A DNA stretch of 45,870 nucleotides from BJGO01 sp039810885 (GTDB lineage: Bacteria > Bacteroidota > Bacteroidia > Chitinophagales > UBA10324), in contig JBDHXV010000022.1 of NCBI GenBank assembly GCA_039810885.1, forward strand, positions 1-45,870, in the 5' to 3' direction. Positions 8,902-18,121 of this stretch are shown here, piece by piece; position 1 is the first letter of the stretch, and every line of letters starts with the position of its first letter. Below the pieces are notes generated by a model that was not told the DNA's origin, did no database searches, and saw nothing but the letters and a program-made list of their open reading frames with translations. Position numbers and translations under genes: made by a program.

Positions 8902-10051
8902 AGATATACCGATTCTCTTTCACCTTATCAAAAAGAATCATCTTTAATCTCTCAGCAGCATCATAGAGCATAGTAAAATCGTTTGGAACCGGTGGAGGCA
9001 CTGTATTGATTAACTGCCTCGTGCGAGGTGACAATGCATTTAAGTCTCCATTCGCTATAGCCGAATGCGCATCAAACACCACGTTGGTGCCGATGTTTAT
9101 TGACTTTAACAATTGCTGCGTGTTCGTATTGTAGATATCTATGAACCCACCTATCGTTACTTCCTTATGGATTTGCCGATCGGATACTAAACAAGTGATA
9201 GTGCGGTATTTCTTACGTTTAATATCATTTCCCAAAGAATCCTTTTTTACGTTACCTCTATCGTCCAGAACATAATCAAAACCATCTTCTACTTGTGCAT
9301 TCTCCGTATAATTATTAATAATCAGTTGTTCAGGCAATACGGCAACATTAGTCAACTTAACAATTATATAATAATCATAGTGTAGCGTAGAGTCATACGT
9401 TGGAGTGAAATACATCCAATTTCCATTCAACTCTTGCGAGTTAAGAGCAAGCAACCGTTGTTGAAAATCTTGAGGCATTATAACGTTATCCGGAGCAGTC
9501 ATTCGCATCCAAACATAATTGCTTCCTAGTATAAGAGCCTGTTGTTCTAAATCTTTAACATTCTTGTATCCAGGGTATATACTTCTCAAATTTTGTAACA
9601 GCCCGTATGCGGCGCGGGCATCCTGTTTATTTCCTGAGTTCAGTAATTGAGTTGATCTAACCAATAAATACTCCGCCGCTTCATTTTTTGCTGCGATATA
9701 ATCTTGGTCATCGATTGTCGGAAAAATGTATCCTCCAAGAGGCAACAGATATTTTATCGTATTATGTCTGGATTGGATGCGACTCATCACATCGAAGATC
9801 TTGAGTTTGTTTTCAGGCGCACCTTGCTTCCGATACAGATTAATATTATTCATATCCTCTTCATATAACTTCAAATAAGCTTGATTCATGATGGAAGCAT
9901 AATATCCACTCTGTTTGTCTTTGCTGAGCTTCTTAGCTGCTTTCTGTAAAGCAATATCATAATCGCCTCGATTTAATGCCCGCTCTGCTATATTGCAGGC
10001 AAGAAGGCTAGACAGAAAAATTAAAACCACTGCTTGTAGAATAGATTTCAT
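8894..10051 (-). CDS. Putative lipoprotein of unknown function
   Basis: 385 aa. The N-terminus is a lipoprotein signal peptide with lipobox L-L-A-C (Cys19), so it is probably anchored in the outer or inner membrane facing the periplasm. Residues about 20-190 are helical with TPR-like character ('ALNRGDYDIALQKAAKKL', then 'NSGNKQDARAAYGLLQNLRSIYPGY'). The C-terminal half is beta-rich, with 'YDYYIIVKLTNVAVLPEQ' and 'YRTITCLVSDRQIHKEVTI'. I do not recognise a named family. Its end overlaps the end of the M16 gene by 8 nt, and its start is divergent from the vWA protein at 10130. Confidence 0.7.
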   Translation of the reverse strand: MKSILQAVVLIFLSSLLACNIAERALNRGDYDIALQKAAKKLSKDKQSGYYASIMNQAYLKLYEEDMNNINLYRKQGAPENKLKIFDVMSRIQSRHNTIKYLLPLGGYIFPTIDDQDYIAAKNEAAEYLLVRSTQLLNSGNKQDARAAYGLLQNLRSIYPGYKNVKDLEQQALILGSNYVWMRMTAPDNVIMPQDFQQRLLALNSQELNGNWMYFTPTYDSTLHYDYYIIVKLTNVAVLPEQLIINNYTENAQVEDGFDYVLDDRGNVKKDSLGNDIKRKKYRTITCLVSDRQIHKEVTIGGFIDIYNTNTQQLLKSINIGTNVVFDAHSAIANGDLNALSPRTRQLINTVPPPVPNDFTMLYDAAERLKMILFDKVKENRYIFN

Positions 10052-10129
10052 GTATCTAAATTTAAATCTCTATTAGCCAAATAGTGTGCTAATTTTCATC
10101 GAGCAATTATTCTGATTTGATTTTATATC

Positions 10130-11500
10130 ATGAAAAATAGACCTATACGTTATTCCTACATCGTGTTACGAATTTTTATTTTCATTCTCTTTATTTTTCA
10201 AGCGCAGGCACAGATAAAGGTTTCACCTACTATTTATGACTTTGGCACTATTGATCTTGCAGGCCAGTTGTTTGCTTCATACACCTATATCAATAATACC
10301 AATACTCCTGTATATCTGCTAAAAGTTGAGGCTTCCCCGTTTATGGCCTATCGTAAGCCGGTGAAGTCTTTATTGCCCGGGCAAAGTGATACTTTGAAAA
10401 TTACATACTCACCGCCTAAGGACGGTGGCTTTAATGAATCGATTAAATTGTGGTTCAGCAGCAGCACAGAGCCACAAACGGTAAAAATGAAAGGGGTGAT
10501 TAAGAAAGTTGATAATGACCCTACTTTAAATTGTTACTCTTTCAACATGGATGCAGGAGTAAATATTATTATGTGCGATTTGAAAATTAATGTCTTAGAC
10601 ATTAACACCAACAAGCCTATCGCAAATGCGCTTATACAACAATATTATGGTGATAGGCCTGCATTTAATCTGAATACCAATGTACAAGGGTTTCTCTCTT
10701 ACAGTCTTAAACCGGGATTATATCACTATAAAATATCGGCAGAAGGGTATCAATCATATATTGTTGATCAATATATAAATCGACAAACAAAAGAAGTTAC
10801 CATCAAATTGGTTCCTATACCAAAAGATAAAGTAAAACCGGATATAATCACTGAAAGCGAAACTAGTAAAGACACTGTTTCTACAATAGAAAACAATTCA
10901 AAAAATGACAATGAATTATTAAATACAGAGTTGCCTATCGAAAAATTTGCATACAATAACATTGTATTTCTGATTGATGTAAGTTCTTCCATGAGCTTGC
11001 CTGACCGATTACCCCTATTGAAAAAATCCATGCAAGTACTCATCAATCAATTGCGTTCTGTAGATCGTGTTTCAGTAATTACGTATGCGTCTAACGCAAT
11101 GGTGGTTTATCCGAGTAAACCCGTAACGGACAAAGAAGAGCTGGTAAAATTGATTGAATCTCTCGTTGCAAACGGATCCACCAGTGCCGATAAAGGACTT
11201 AAACTTGCTTACGATATTGTTACGGAGCATTATATCAATGATGGCAATAATCAACTTATCATTGCTACGGATGGGGTATTTGCTTTAAAAGATAAAGACT
11301 TGAATTTGTTTAAAGGCGGCGCTGCTAAAAATCAGCCGCTGACTGTTTCAGTCATTGGATTTGGAAAAAATAAAGATGCCCAAAAAAGTCTAAAAGAAAT
11401 CTCTAAACAATTCCACGGTTCCTATATTCATATTACAAATGCGGATGAGGCTGATAGAGCGTTGTTAGATGAAATAAAAAGAAACTCGAGGAAAAAGTAG
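10130..11500 (+). CDS. Exported protein with DUF1573-like, regulatory-like and von Willebrand A domains
   Basis: 456 aa with a signal peptide ending near F-Q-A-Q-A-Q (residue about 28). Three parts are visible. A beta-sandwich (about 29-125) resembles DUF1573/Hydin-type domains ('SPTIYDFGTIDLAGQ...FASYTYIN', 'LLPGQSDTLKITYSPP'). A carboxypeptidase-regulatory-like fold (about 150-228) contains 'NTNKPIANALIQQYYGD' and 'GLYHYKISAEGYQSY'. A vWA domain (about 277-450) has a complete MIDAS: D283-V-S285-S-S287, the Thr in 'NGSTSADKG' and the Asp in 'IATDG'. It is probably periplasmic or surface-located and metal-dependent in binding. A weak -7 (TAATTTTC, 10090-10097) precedes it. priA begins 31 nt downstream on the same strand. 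Confidence 0.75.
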   Translation: MKNRPIRYSYIVLRIFIFILFIFQAQAQIKVSPTIYDFGTIDLAGQLFASYTYINNTNTPVYLLKVEASPFMAYRKPVKSLLPGQSDTLKITYSPPKDGGFNESIKLWFSSSTEPQTVKMKGVIKKVDNDPTLNCYSFNMDAGVNIIMCDLKINVLDINTNKPIANALIQQYYGDRPAFNLNTNVQGFLSYSLKPGLYHYKISAEGYQSYIVDQYINRQTKEVTIKLVPIPKDKVKPDIITESETSKDTVSTIENNSKNDNELLNTELPIEKFAYNNIVFLIDVSSSMSLPDRLPLLKKSMQVLINQLRSVDRVSVITYASNAMVVYPSKPVTDKEELVKLIESLVANGSTSADKGLKLAYDIVTEHYINDGNNQLIIATDGVFALKDKDLNLFKGGAAKNQPLTVSVIGFGKNKDAQKSLKEISKQFHGSYIHITNADEADRALLDEIKRNSRKK

Positions 11501-11531
11501 TTGTTATTTTCGTCTTTTACATTATTGCACC

Positions 11532-13997
11532 GTGTTTGAATCCGATTGTTTTATAGAAGTCATACTGCCCTTAGCAATACCGGGTACTTATTTATATGCC
11601 GTGCCATTAGAATTAATTCCAATGGTTACTCCGGGGAAGCGCGTAGAAGTTCCGTTAGGAAAAAAGAAAATATATGCAGCCCTCATAAAAAATATTCTAA
11701 GTACGAAACCGCAAGATGTTTCTATAAAATATATTCTTTCTGTTCTTGATGATGTGCCTGTCGTTTATCCGCAACAGTTTGCATTTTGGGAATGGATGGC
11801 TGATTATTACTGCTGCACACTGGGCGAGATTATGGATGCGGCATTACCAGCGGGGTTGAAACTTCAAAGTGAGTCTCGAATCATCATCCATCCACAATTT
11901 AACAAGGATTACACGACACTAAATGATAGAGAGTATCTCGTAGCCGAAGCCCTTGAGATTCAACAGGAACTTACAATTGATGATATCTCCAGGTTATTGC
12001 AACTAAAATCGGTATATCCAATTATTCAATCGTTAATTCGAAAGAATGTAATTCTTATTCGTGAAGAACTAATAGAGCGATACAAACCAAAGACAGAAAC
12101 TTATATCAGCCTCAATTCGATTTATTTAGAAGACGAGAAATTTAAAAATTTATTAAATGATTTGGAGCGCGCACCGAAACAGCAGGCTGTAGTGTTAGCC
12201 TATTGGCAATTAACACATCCCACAAAAAGTGAAACACGCTCTATTCTGCGCCGTTCTTTATTACAGTATAGTCAAATAGACACGGCAATCATTCACTCCC
12301 TATGTAAGAAAAATATATTTATTACCGAAGATCGTGTGGTTGGTCGCTTCGACACCTTGGATGAATCCATATTATCCTCCTTTACATTAAGCCCTATGCA
12401 AGAAAATGCTATGGAGCAAATCAAACAACAATGGCAATCGAATAATGTTGTTCTATTGCAAGGCATTACAGGAAGCGGCAAAACAAATATTTATATCAAG
12501 TTGATTGAGGAAACTCTTTCAGAAGGGAAGCAAGTTTTATATCTCCTGCCTGAAATTGCGCTTACAACACAAATAACCACTCGCTTACAAAGTTATTTCG
12601 GCAATACAGTTGGTATTTATCATTCACGATTTAATCAAAATGAACGAGTTGAAATTTGGAATAAACTTTATCATCATAAGCACCAACTGATACTGGGCGC
12701 ACGTTCTGCCTTGTTTCTTCCTTTTAATCAGTTGGGTTTAATTATCGTTGATGAAGAGCACGATACATCTTACAAACAAAAAGACTCACCACGTTATCAT
12801 GCACGCGATAGTGCAATGGCTTACGCCATGCAACAAGGTGCAAAAGTATTGTTAGGTACGGCCACTCCGTCTATGGAGAGCTATTACAATGTAAAAGAAA
12901 GACGGTTTGGCTTTGTGAAACTCGGAGAACGTTATGGAGAAAGCGTTCTCCCTGAAGTCCTCTTCGTTAACCTTCAGGATGAGAAAAGGAATCGTTTGAT
13001 GAAATCTCATTTCTCATCTGTGTTATTGGAAGAAATTAATAAAACACTTGCAGCAAAAAAACAAGTCATTCTTTTTCAAAACCGAAGAGGCTATGCTCCA
13101 TACATAGAATGTGAACAATGCAATTACGTACCGACTTGTATTAACTGCAATGTCAGTTTAACCTATCATAAGTATCGGCATATCCTGATGTGTCATTACT
13201 GTGGGTTTACTAAGGCTCCGTTTCATAAATGCCCTGCTTGCGGATCCACTCATCTATGCGAGCACGGGTTCGGAACAGAGAAGATAGAGGATGACCTGCG
13301 CGTATTTCTGCCAGATGCCCGCATAGCCCGCATGGACTTAGATAGTGTGCGCACAAAGGGTAGCCATAATAAGTTGGTAGATGAAATGCAACAAGGCCAT
13401 ATTGATATTCTAATCGGCACACAGATGGTTACTAAAGGACTTGATTTTGATCATGTCGCTTTAGTAGGCGTTATCAGCGCCGACCAGTTATTGCAATTTC
13501 CCGATTTCCGTAGTAATGAACGGGCATTTCAACTCATTCAGCAAGTGAGCGGGAGAGCAGGCAGACGCAGTGAACAAGGTAAAGTTGTCGTCCAAGTTCA
13601 AAATTTCAATCACCCGGTAATACGTTATCTAAGAGACCAAGATTATGAAGGCTATTACACGTGGGAACTAATGCAGCGGGAGAAATTATATTTTCCGCCA
13701 TACTGCCGCCTTGCGGAGATTATTCTCAGTCATAAAGATCAGAAAATCGTTAAACTTGCAACCGATCTTGCAACAACAGTACTTCGTGAATCCCTTGGCT
13801 CCAGAGTGAGCAATGCAATAGAGCCGGCGATTAATAAAGTGCGCAACGAATTTCTGATGCAACTATCTATTAAGACAGAACGAAACAGCATCGTGCAAAA
13901 ACAATTACGTCTCAGTATAAAAAAGTTATCGGAAACGTTAGGCTTGAACAAGACCTTGCGTCCTGTACGTGTGCGAGTTGATATTGATGCCTATTAA
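11532..13997 (+). CDS. priA: Primosomal protein N' (replication restart helicase PriA)
   Basis: 821 aa starting at GTG. PriA reloads the replisome at stalled forks using a 3'-5' superfamily 2 helicase. The N-terminal DNA-binding region shows 'VILPLAIPGTYLYAVP' and 'GKRVEVPLGKKKIYAALI'. Walker A is G-I-T-G-S-G-K-T (about residue 311) and the DEAH-type box is D-E-E-H (about 407). The zinc domain retains all eight cysteines as four pairs (C-E-Q-C, C-I-N-C, C-H-Y-C, C-P-A-C, about 527-570). 'GTQMVTKGLDFDHVALVG' and 'QQVSGRAGRR' are helicase motifs V and VI. The GTG lies 31 nt after the vWA gene, so co-transcription is possible. A hairpin at 14002-14035 follows the stop. Confidence 0.96.
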   Translation: MFESDCFIEVILPLAIPGTYLYAVPLELIPMVTPGKRVEVPLGKKKIYAALIKNILSTKPQDVSIKYILSVLDDVPVVYPQQFAFWEWMADYYCCTLGEIMDAALPAGLKLQSESRIIIHPQFNKDYTTLNDREYLVAEALEIQQELTIDDISRLLQLKSVYPIIQSLIRKNVILIREELIERYKPKTETYISLNSIYLEDEKFKNLLNDLERAPKQQAVVLAYWQLTHPTKSETRSILRRSLLQYSQIDTAIIHSLCKKNIFITEDRVVGRFDTLDESILSSFTLSPMQENAMEQIKQQWQSNNVVLLQGITGSGKTNIYIKLIEETLSEGKQVLYLLPEIALTTQITTRLQSYFGNTVGIYHSRFNQNERVEIWNKLYHHKHQLILGARSALFLPFNQLGLIIVDEEHDTSYKQKDSPRYHARDSAMAYAMQQGAKVLLGTATPSMESYYNVKERRFGFVKLGERYGESVLPEVLFVNLQDEKRNRLMKSHFSSVLLEEINKTLAAKKQVILFQNRRGYAPYIECEQCNYVPTCINCNVSLTYHKYRHILMCHYCGFTKAPFHKCPACGSTHLCEHGFGTEKIEDDLRVFLPDARIARMDLDSVRTKGSHNKLVDEMQQGHIDILIGTQMVTKGLDFDHVALVGVISADQLLQFPDFRSNERAFQLIQQVSGRAGRRSEQGKVVVQVQNFNHPVIRYLRDQDYEGYYTWELMQREKLYFPPYCRLAEIILSHKDQKIVKLATDLATTVLRESLGSRVSNAIEPAINKVRNEFLMQLSIKTERNSIVQKQLRLSIKKLSETLGLNKTLRPVRVRVDIDAY

Positions 13998-14001
13998 TTA
14001 A

Positions 14002-14035
14002 CAAGCCCCCTCCCGAATAACGAGAAAGGGGCTTG
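14002..14035. terminator. Bidirectional hairpin between priA and fusA
   Basis: CAAGCCCC (14002-14009) pairs perfectly with GGGGCTTG (14028-14035). The stem can continue with CTC/GAG across a 3-nt bulge, leaving a loop of about 9 nt. It sits between two convergent stop codons, so it can end both transcripts. On the fusA strand it is followed by TTAATTAAT; the priA side lacks a T-run. Confidence 0.7.
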
Positions 14036-14059
14036 CATTATGAAAACACATCTGTTTAT

Positions 14060-16195
14060 TTATTCAATTGCCTTAACGCGGCCTTTAGCTTTAGCAATAA
14101 CTTCTTCCTGAATGTTAGAAGGTGCCGGAGCAAAGTGAGAAAACTCCATAATGCTGGTAGCCCGGCCAGAGCTAATGGTACGTAATTGAGTAACGTAGCC
14201 AAACATTTCTGAAAGCGGCACTTTAGCCTTAATCACTTGTGCATTAGCTTTCATTTCCATGCTCTCCATCTGTCCGCGCCGGCGATTCAAGTCTCCTACG
14301 ATATCGCCTGTGTATTCTTCCGGTGTTACCACTTCTACTTTCATAATCGGTTCGAGAATAATTGGCTTGGCTTTCAGGCAAGCTTCACGGAATGCATATT
14401 TTGCACATAACTCGAAAGACATCTGGTCAGAGTCCACATTGTGGTATGAGCCATCATAAAGAACAACCTTGAGATCATCAATATTGTATCCAGCCAAAAC
14501 TCCATTAGCCATCGCCGCTTGAAATCCTTTCTGAACCGCCGGGATAAATTCACGGGGAATAGAGCCTCCGAAGATTTCATTTACAAACTGTAATCCTTTC
14601 TGCCCTTCGTCAACCGGACTAATGCGCACATGAATATCGGCAAACTTACCACGACCACCGGTTTGCTTCTTAAACAATTCGCGATGTTCAACGGTTTGTG
14701 TGATCGTTTCCTTATATGAAACTTGCGGAGCACCTTGGTTACATTCTACCTTAAACTCCCTCTTTAAACGATCAACGATAATCTCCAAGTGCAGTTCGCC
14801 CATACCGCTGATGATTGTTTGTCCTGTATCTTCATCAGTGTATGCCTTAAAGGTTGGGTCTTCTTCTGCTAATTTAGAAAGGGCTACACCCAGCTTGTCA
14901 ACGTCTGCTTGTGTTTTAGCTTCTATAGCTATAGAAATTACCGGATCAGGGAACTTGATATTTTCAAGTACTATAGGATGATTCTCGTCACAAAGAGTGT
15001 CTCCTGTCTTAATCTCTTTGAACCCAACAGCGGCACCTATGTCTCCCGCTTCAATGCGGTCAATGGGGTTTTGCTTATTTGCATGCATTTGGAAGATACG
15101 AGAAATGCGTTCTTTCTTACCGCTGCGCGTATTCAAAACATACGATCCTGCATCTAACCCTCCGGAGTAAACTCGGAAAAAGGCTAAACGGCCTACAAAA
15201 GGATCGGTCATGATCTTGAATGCAAGAGCAGTAAACGGTTCTTTCACATCCGGTTTTCGTTTTACTTCAGTTTCTGTGTCGGGGTTGACTCCAACAACCG
15301 CTTCAATATCGGATGGTGCCGGAAGATATTGCACTACGGCATCTAATGCCGCCTGCACTCCTTTATTTTTAAAAGAAGAACCACACATCATTGGAATGAT
15401 GCTGATATCGATCGTGGCCTTACGAATAGCTAATCGTATTTCGTCAACCGAAATTGAATTAGGGTCTTCAAAATATTTTTCCATAATCTTATCATCATAT
15501 TCAGCAACGGCTTCAATTAAATTCGTACGCCATTTTAACACATCTTCTTTCATGTCTTCAGGGATAGGAACTTCCTGATAGGTCATTCCCTGCGAGTGAT
15601 CGTCCCAAACTATAGCTTTATGGGTAACCAAATCAACCACCCCTTTGAAGGTATCTTCAGCACCTATAGGCAGTTGAAGAGGTACGGGGTTTGCTCCAAG
15701 TTTTTCTTTTACTTGTTTTACAACGTCCAGAAAATCAGCACCGTTACGGTCCATCTTATTTACAAAACCTATACGCGGCACTCGATAGCGGTTTGCCTGA
15801 CGCCAAACTGTTTCCGATTGAGGTTCTACACCAGACACCGCACAGAACAAGGAAATCAGCCCATCCAATACCCGCAATGAACGTTCTACCTCTACGGTAA
15901 AGTCCACGTGACCGGGAGTATCAATAATATTGAATTTGTATGCTTTGGTATCAGCAGTTTTTTGTCCTTGATTCATCGGATAATTCCAAAAACAAGTTGT
16001 AGCTGCTGAGGTAATGGTAATACCACGCTCCTTTTCCTGAACCATCCAGTCCATTGTTGCCGCACCATCGTGTACTTCGCCTAATTTATGCGAAACACCC
16101 GTGTAATAAAGTATGCGTTCTGTTGTCGTTGTTTTACCGGCGTCAATATGCGCCGCAATACCTATGTTTCTAGTGTAACGTAAGTCGGTTGCCAT
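14060..16195 (-). CDS. fusA: Translation elongation factor G
   Basis: 711 aa, a full-length bacterial EF-G, the GTPase that drives ribosomal translocation and recycling. GTP-binding motifs: G1 'AHIDAGKTTTTE', G3 'DTPGHVDFT', G4 'NKMDRNGA'; switch I 'ERGITITSAATT' is intact. Domains II-V follow, with 'GMGELHLEIIVDRLKREF' (III) and 'VSYKETIT' leading into domain IV, then 'EPIMKVEVVTPEEY' (V). It is the third gene of the str operon, 20 nt after rpsG. No tuf or rpsJ follows: the next feature is a hairpin and then the opposing priA gene. Confidence 0.98.
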   Translation of the reverse strand: MATDLRYTRNIGIAAHIDAGKTTTTERILYYTGVSHKLGEVHDGAATMDWMVQEKERGITITSAATTCFWNYPMNQGQKTADTKAYKFNIIDTPGHVDFTVEVERSLRVLDGLISLFCAVSGVEPQSETVWRQANRYRVPRIGFVNKMDRNGADFLDVVKQVKEKLGANPVPLQLPIGAEDTFKGVVDLVTHKAIVWDDHSQGMTYQEVPIPEDMKEDVLKWRTNLIEAVAEYDDKIMEKYFEDPNSISVDEIRLAIRKATIDISIIPMMCGSSFKNKGVQAALDAVVQYLPAPSDIEAVVGVNPDTETEVKRKPDVKEPFTALAFKIMTDPFVGRLAFFRVYSGGLDAGSYVLNTRSGKKERISRIFQMHANKQNPIDRIEAGDIGAAVGFKEIKTGDTLCDENHPIVLENIKFPDPVISIAIEAKTQADVDKLGVALSKLAEEDPTFKAYTDEDTGQTIISGMGELHLEIIVDRLKREFKVECNQGAPQVSYKETITQTVEHRELFKKQTGGRGKFADIHVRISPVDEGQKGLQFVNEIFGGSIPREFIPAVQKGFQAAMANGVLAGYNIDDLKVVLYDGSYHNVDSDQMSFELCAKYAFREACLKAKPIILEPIMKVEVVTPEEYTGDIVGDLNRRRGQMESMEMKANAQVIKAKVPLSEMFGYVTQLRTISSGRATSIMEFSHFAPAPSNIQEEVIAKAKGRVKAIE

Positions 16196-16215
16196 GAATA
16201 TTAATAGTAAGTCTG

Positions 16216-16683
16216 TTAAGCTTTGTAATGAGCAAATGCCTTATTCGCTTCGGCCATTTTGTGCGTGTCTTCTTTCTTCTTGAAAGCAGCACCTTCGCCT
16301 TTGCTTGCGGCAATGGTTTCTGCAGCTAATTTGTCTGCCATCGTTTTTCCACTACGGTCACCGGCATAGCGAATCAGCCATGTCATAGCCAAGTATGTGC
16401 GGCGTGTAGGGCGAACTTCCGTCGGGATTTGAAAAGTAGCACCTCCAACACGGCGGCTACGTACTTCTACAGATGGAGCCACATTTTCCATTGCCTTTTT
16501 CCATATTTCGAAACCATCTTCCTTAGTTTGCTCTGCTATTTTATCAATAGCGTCATAAAATATTTTGAAGGCAACGGTTTTTTTGCCGCTTTCCATCAAT
16601 GTGTTTACGAAGCGGGTAACCTGCTGGTCGCCGAACTTAGGATCGGGAAGCAACGGCTTCTTTTTGGCTCTGGTTTTTCTCAT
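16216..16683 (-). CDS. rpsG: 30S ribosomal protein S7
   Basis: 155 aa, the expected length. S7 is a primary 16S rRNA binder that nucleates the 30S head. Recognisable blocks are 'RAKKKPLLPDPKFGDQQVTRFVN' at the N-terminus, 'NVAPSVEVRSRRVGGATFQIP' in the middle and 'NKAFAHYKA' at the end. It lies between rpsL (32 nt upstream) and fusA (20 nt downstream) and is part of that transcript. In enterobacteria S7 represses its own operon through the rpsL-rpsG spacer; this spacer is too short to show a comparable structure. Confidence 0.98.
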   Translation of the reverse strand: MRKTRAKKKPLLPDPKFGDQQVTRFVNTLMESGKKTVAFKIFYDAIDKIAEQTKEDGFEIWKKAMENVAPSVEVRSRRVGGATFQIPTEVRPTRRTYLAMTWLIRYAGDRSGKTMADKLAAETIAASKGEGAAFKKKEDTHKMAEANKAFAHYKA

Positions 16684-16715
16684 TTTTTATGGGAATAGAT
16701 AGATTGTAAGTTGAA

Positions 16716-17117
16716 TTATTTTTTACCGGCTGCTGCTGGCGCTCCGGCTTTTGGTCTCTTGGTGCCGTATTTAGAGCGGCTTTTTTTACGATTGTTTACA
16801 CCGGCAGTATCCAGCGTGCCACGCACGATGTGATAACGTACGCCGGGTAAGTCTTTAACACGACCCCCACGAATAAGTACAATAGAGTGCTCTTGGAGGT
16901 TGTGTCCTTCACCAGGTATATAAGAGATAACCTCAGTTTTATTAGTTAGGCGCACCTTAGCCACTTTACGAAGCGCTGAATTGGGCTTCTTAGGAGTGGT
17001 TGTATAAACGCGTGTACATACACCGCGTTTTTGCGGGCAGTTATCTAATGCCGGAGACTTTGAGTTGGCAGTCAACATCTTGCGGCCCTTTCTTACCATT
17101 TGTTGTATTGTAGGCAT
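16716..17117 (-). CDS. rpsL: 30S ribosomal protein S12
   Basis: 133 aa. S12 sits at the decoding centre. The loop 'TTTPKKPNSALRK' keeps the wild-type lysines whose substitution gives streptomycin resistance, and 'GGRVKDLPGVRYH' keeps the second lysine and the Asp that RimO methylthiolates in other bacteria. The tail is basic and alanine-rich (ends A-P-A-A-A-G-K-K), longer than in E. coli, as is common in Bacteroidota. First gene of the str operon, with a consensus -7 element 36 nt upstream of its ATG. Confidence 0.98.
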   Translation of the reverse strand: MPTIQQMVRKGRKMLTANSKSPALDNCPQKRGVCTRVYTTTPKKPNSALRKVAKVRLTNKTEVISYIPGEGHNLQEHSIVLIRGGRVKDLPGVRYHIVRGTLDTAGVNNRKKSRSKYGTKRPKAGAPAAAGKK

Positions 17118-17152
17118 GAGGTCTGTTTCGTTATTCTTAAATTTTGGGAGCG

Positions 17153-17160
17153 CAAATGTA
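17153..17160 (-). promoter_or_regulatory. Promoter (-7) of the rpsL-rpsG-fusA operon
   Basis: On the minus strand TACATTTG is an exact TAnnTTTG match followed by C. About 17 nt further upstream lies TTTTAG, a weak -33 (17178-17183). The predicted leader before the rpsL ATG is about 30 nt. Confidence 0.65.
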
Positions 17161-17296
17161 GAATAAAATATTAAAAACTAAAACCTTCGCTATAAGATTA
17201 TTGACCAAATAATTATCGTGCTATGTACGACATACCTGTATAAATCCCATAGTATAAGTGTCTTAATAACCTTACTTTCGCCACCTTCTTCAAGGT

Positions 17297-18022
17297 ATGA
17301 AAAAAATAAATCGGATTCTAAAAGACTTGCTTATCAGAATCAGGGTATCAGAAGTATTAGAGCCTTTTTCAGGATTATTTGAGTTTGTTGCTTTGTTTAA
17401 CTCTATGATTAGGTGGGCTTATAGAGACAAAAGCGGGATACTACTAAATGATTTTTTTACCTTTTCTAGAAATCACAAGAAAAGGTTTCAAGGCTTTCAA
17501 AAACTTGTTGATCAAGTGGTTACCCGGGAGTCTGCGTTAACTTATTTAGAATTTGGTGTCGCTTCGGGAGAATCTTTTAGATGGTGGTTAGCAAATAATT
17601 CAAACACCGCTTCCGTATTTCATGGCTTTGACACCTTTGAGGGGCTACCTGAAAATTGGGGCGTATTCTATGCTAAAGGAGCCATGAAATTTGATTTACC
17701 CGATATAAAAGATACTCGCGCACATTTCTACAAAGGTCTTTTTCAACAAACCTTAGTGCCTTTTATAAATAATAATGACAAGCGATTAGCATCAAGCAGG
17801 TTGGTAATCCATATGGATGCCGACTTATTCTCATCTACTATTTTCACCTTAAGTCAACTATATCCGTATTTGAAAAGAGGAGATGTTATTTTATTTGATG
17901 AATTTAATGTGCCTAGGCACGAATACAAAGCTTTTAAAATATTTACTGAGTCCTTTCATATTAATCTTAAACTGATTTACGCAGTAAATAACTATTATCA
18001 AACAGGGTTTATCGTGAATTGA
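17297..18022 (+). CDS. TylF/macrocin O-methyltransferase-like SAM-dependent methyltransferase
   Basis: 241 aa. The Rossmann SAM-binding motif is 'LEFGVASGESFRWW' (about residues 88-101), followed by 'HGFDTFEGLPENW'. 'VIHMDADLFSSTIFTL' and 'GDVILFDEFNVPRHEYKAF' are the acidic metal/substrate blocks of the TylF family, Mg2+-dependent O-methyltransferases acting on sugars and related polar substrates. Roughly 75 residues precede the core and have no recognisable domain. It stands alone between the str operon and hppA, without glycosyltransferase or polyketide neighbours, so the substrate cannot be inferred. TACTTTCG about 25 nt before the ATG is close to a -7 element. Confidence 0.75.
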   Translation: MKKINRILKDLLIRIRVSEVLEPFSGLFEFVALFNSMIRWAYRDKSGILLNDFFTFSRNHKKRFQGFQKLVDQVVTRESALTYLEFGVASGESFRWWLANNSNTASVFHGFDTFEGLPENWGVFYAKGAMKFDLPDIKDTRAHFYKGLFQQTLVPFINNNDKRLASSRLVIHMDADLFSSTIFTLSQLYPYLKRGDVILFDEFNVPRHEYKAFKIFTESFHINLKLIYAVNNYYQTGFIVN

Positions 18023-18121
18023 TATTAAACTTAATAATTACAAATAATTGTATAAGAAAAAGGGTATGTAATTAAAAAGTCTGTTATAGTCAGTTCTTAT
18101 TATTCATAAACTTAGAATAGA

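Noticed and set aside
14259..15900. Open frames on the plus strand opposite fusA
   Set aside because: They mirror the codon pattern of fusA, show no domain, signal peptide or ribosome-binding context, and fusA itself is unambiguous.
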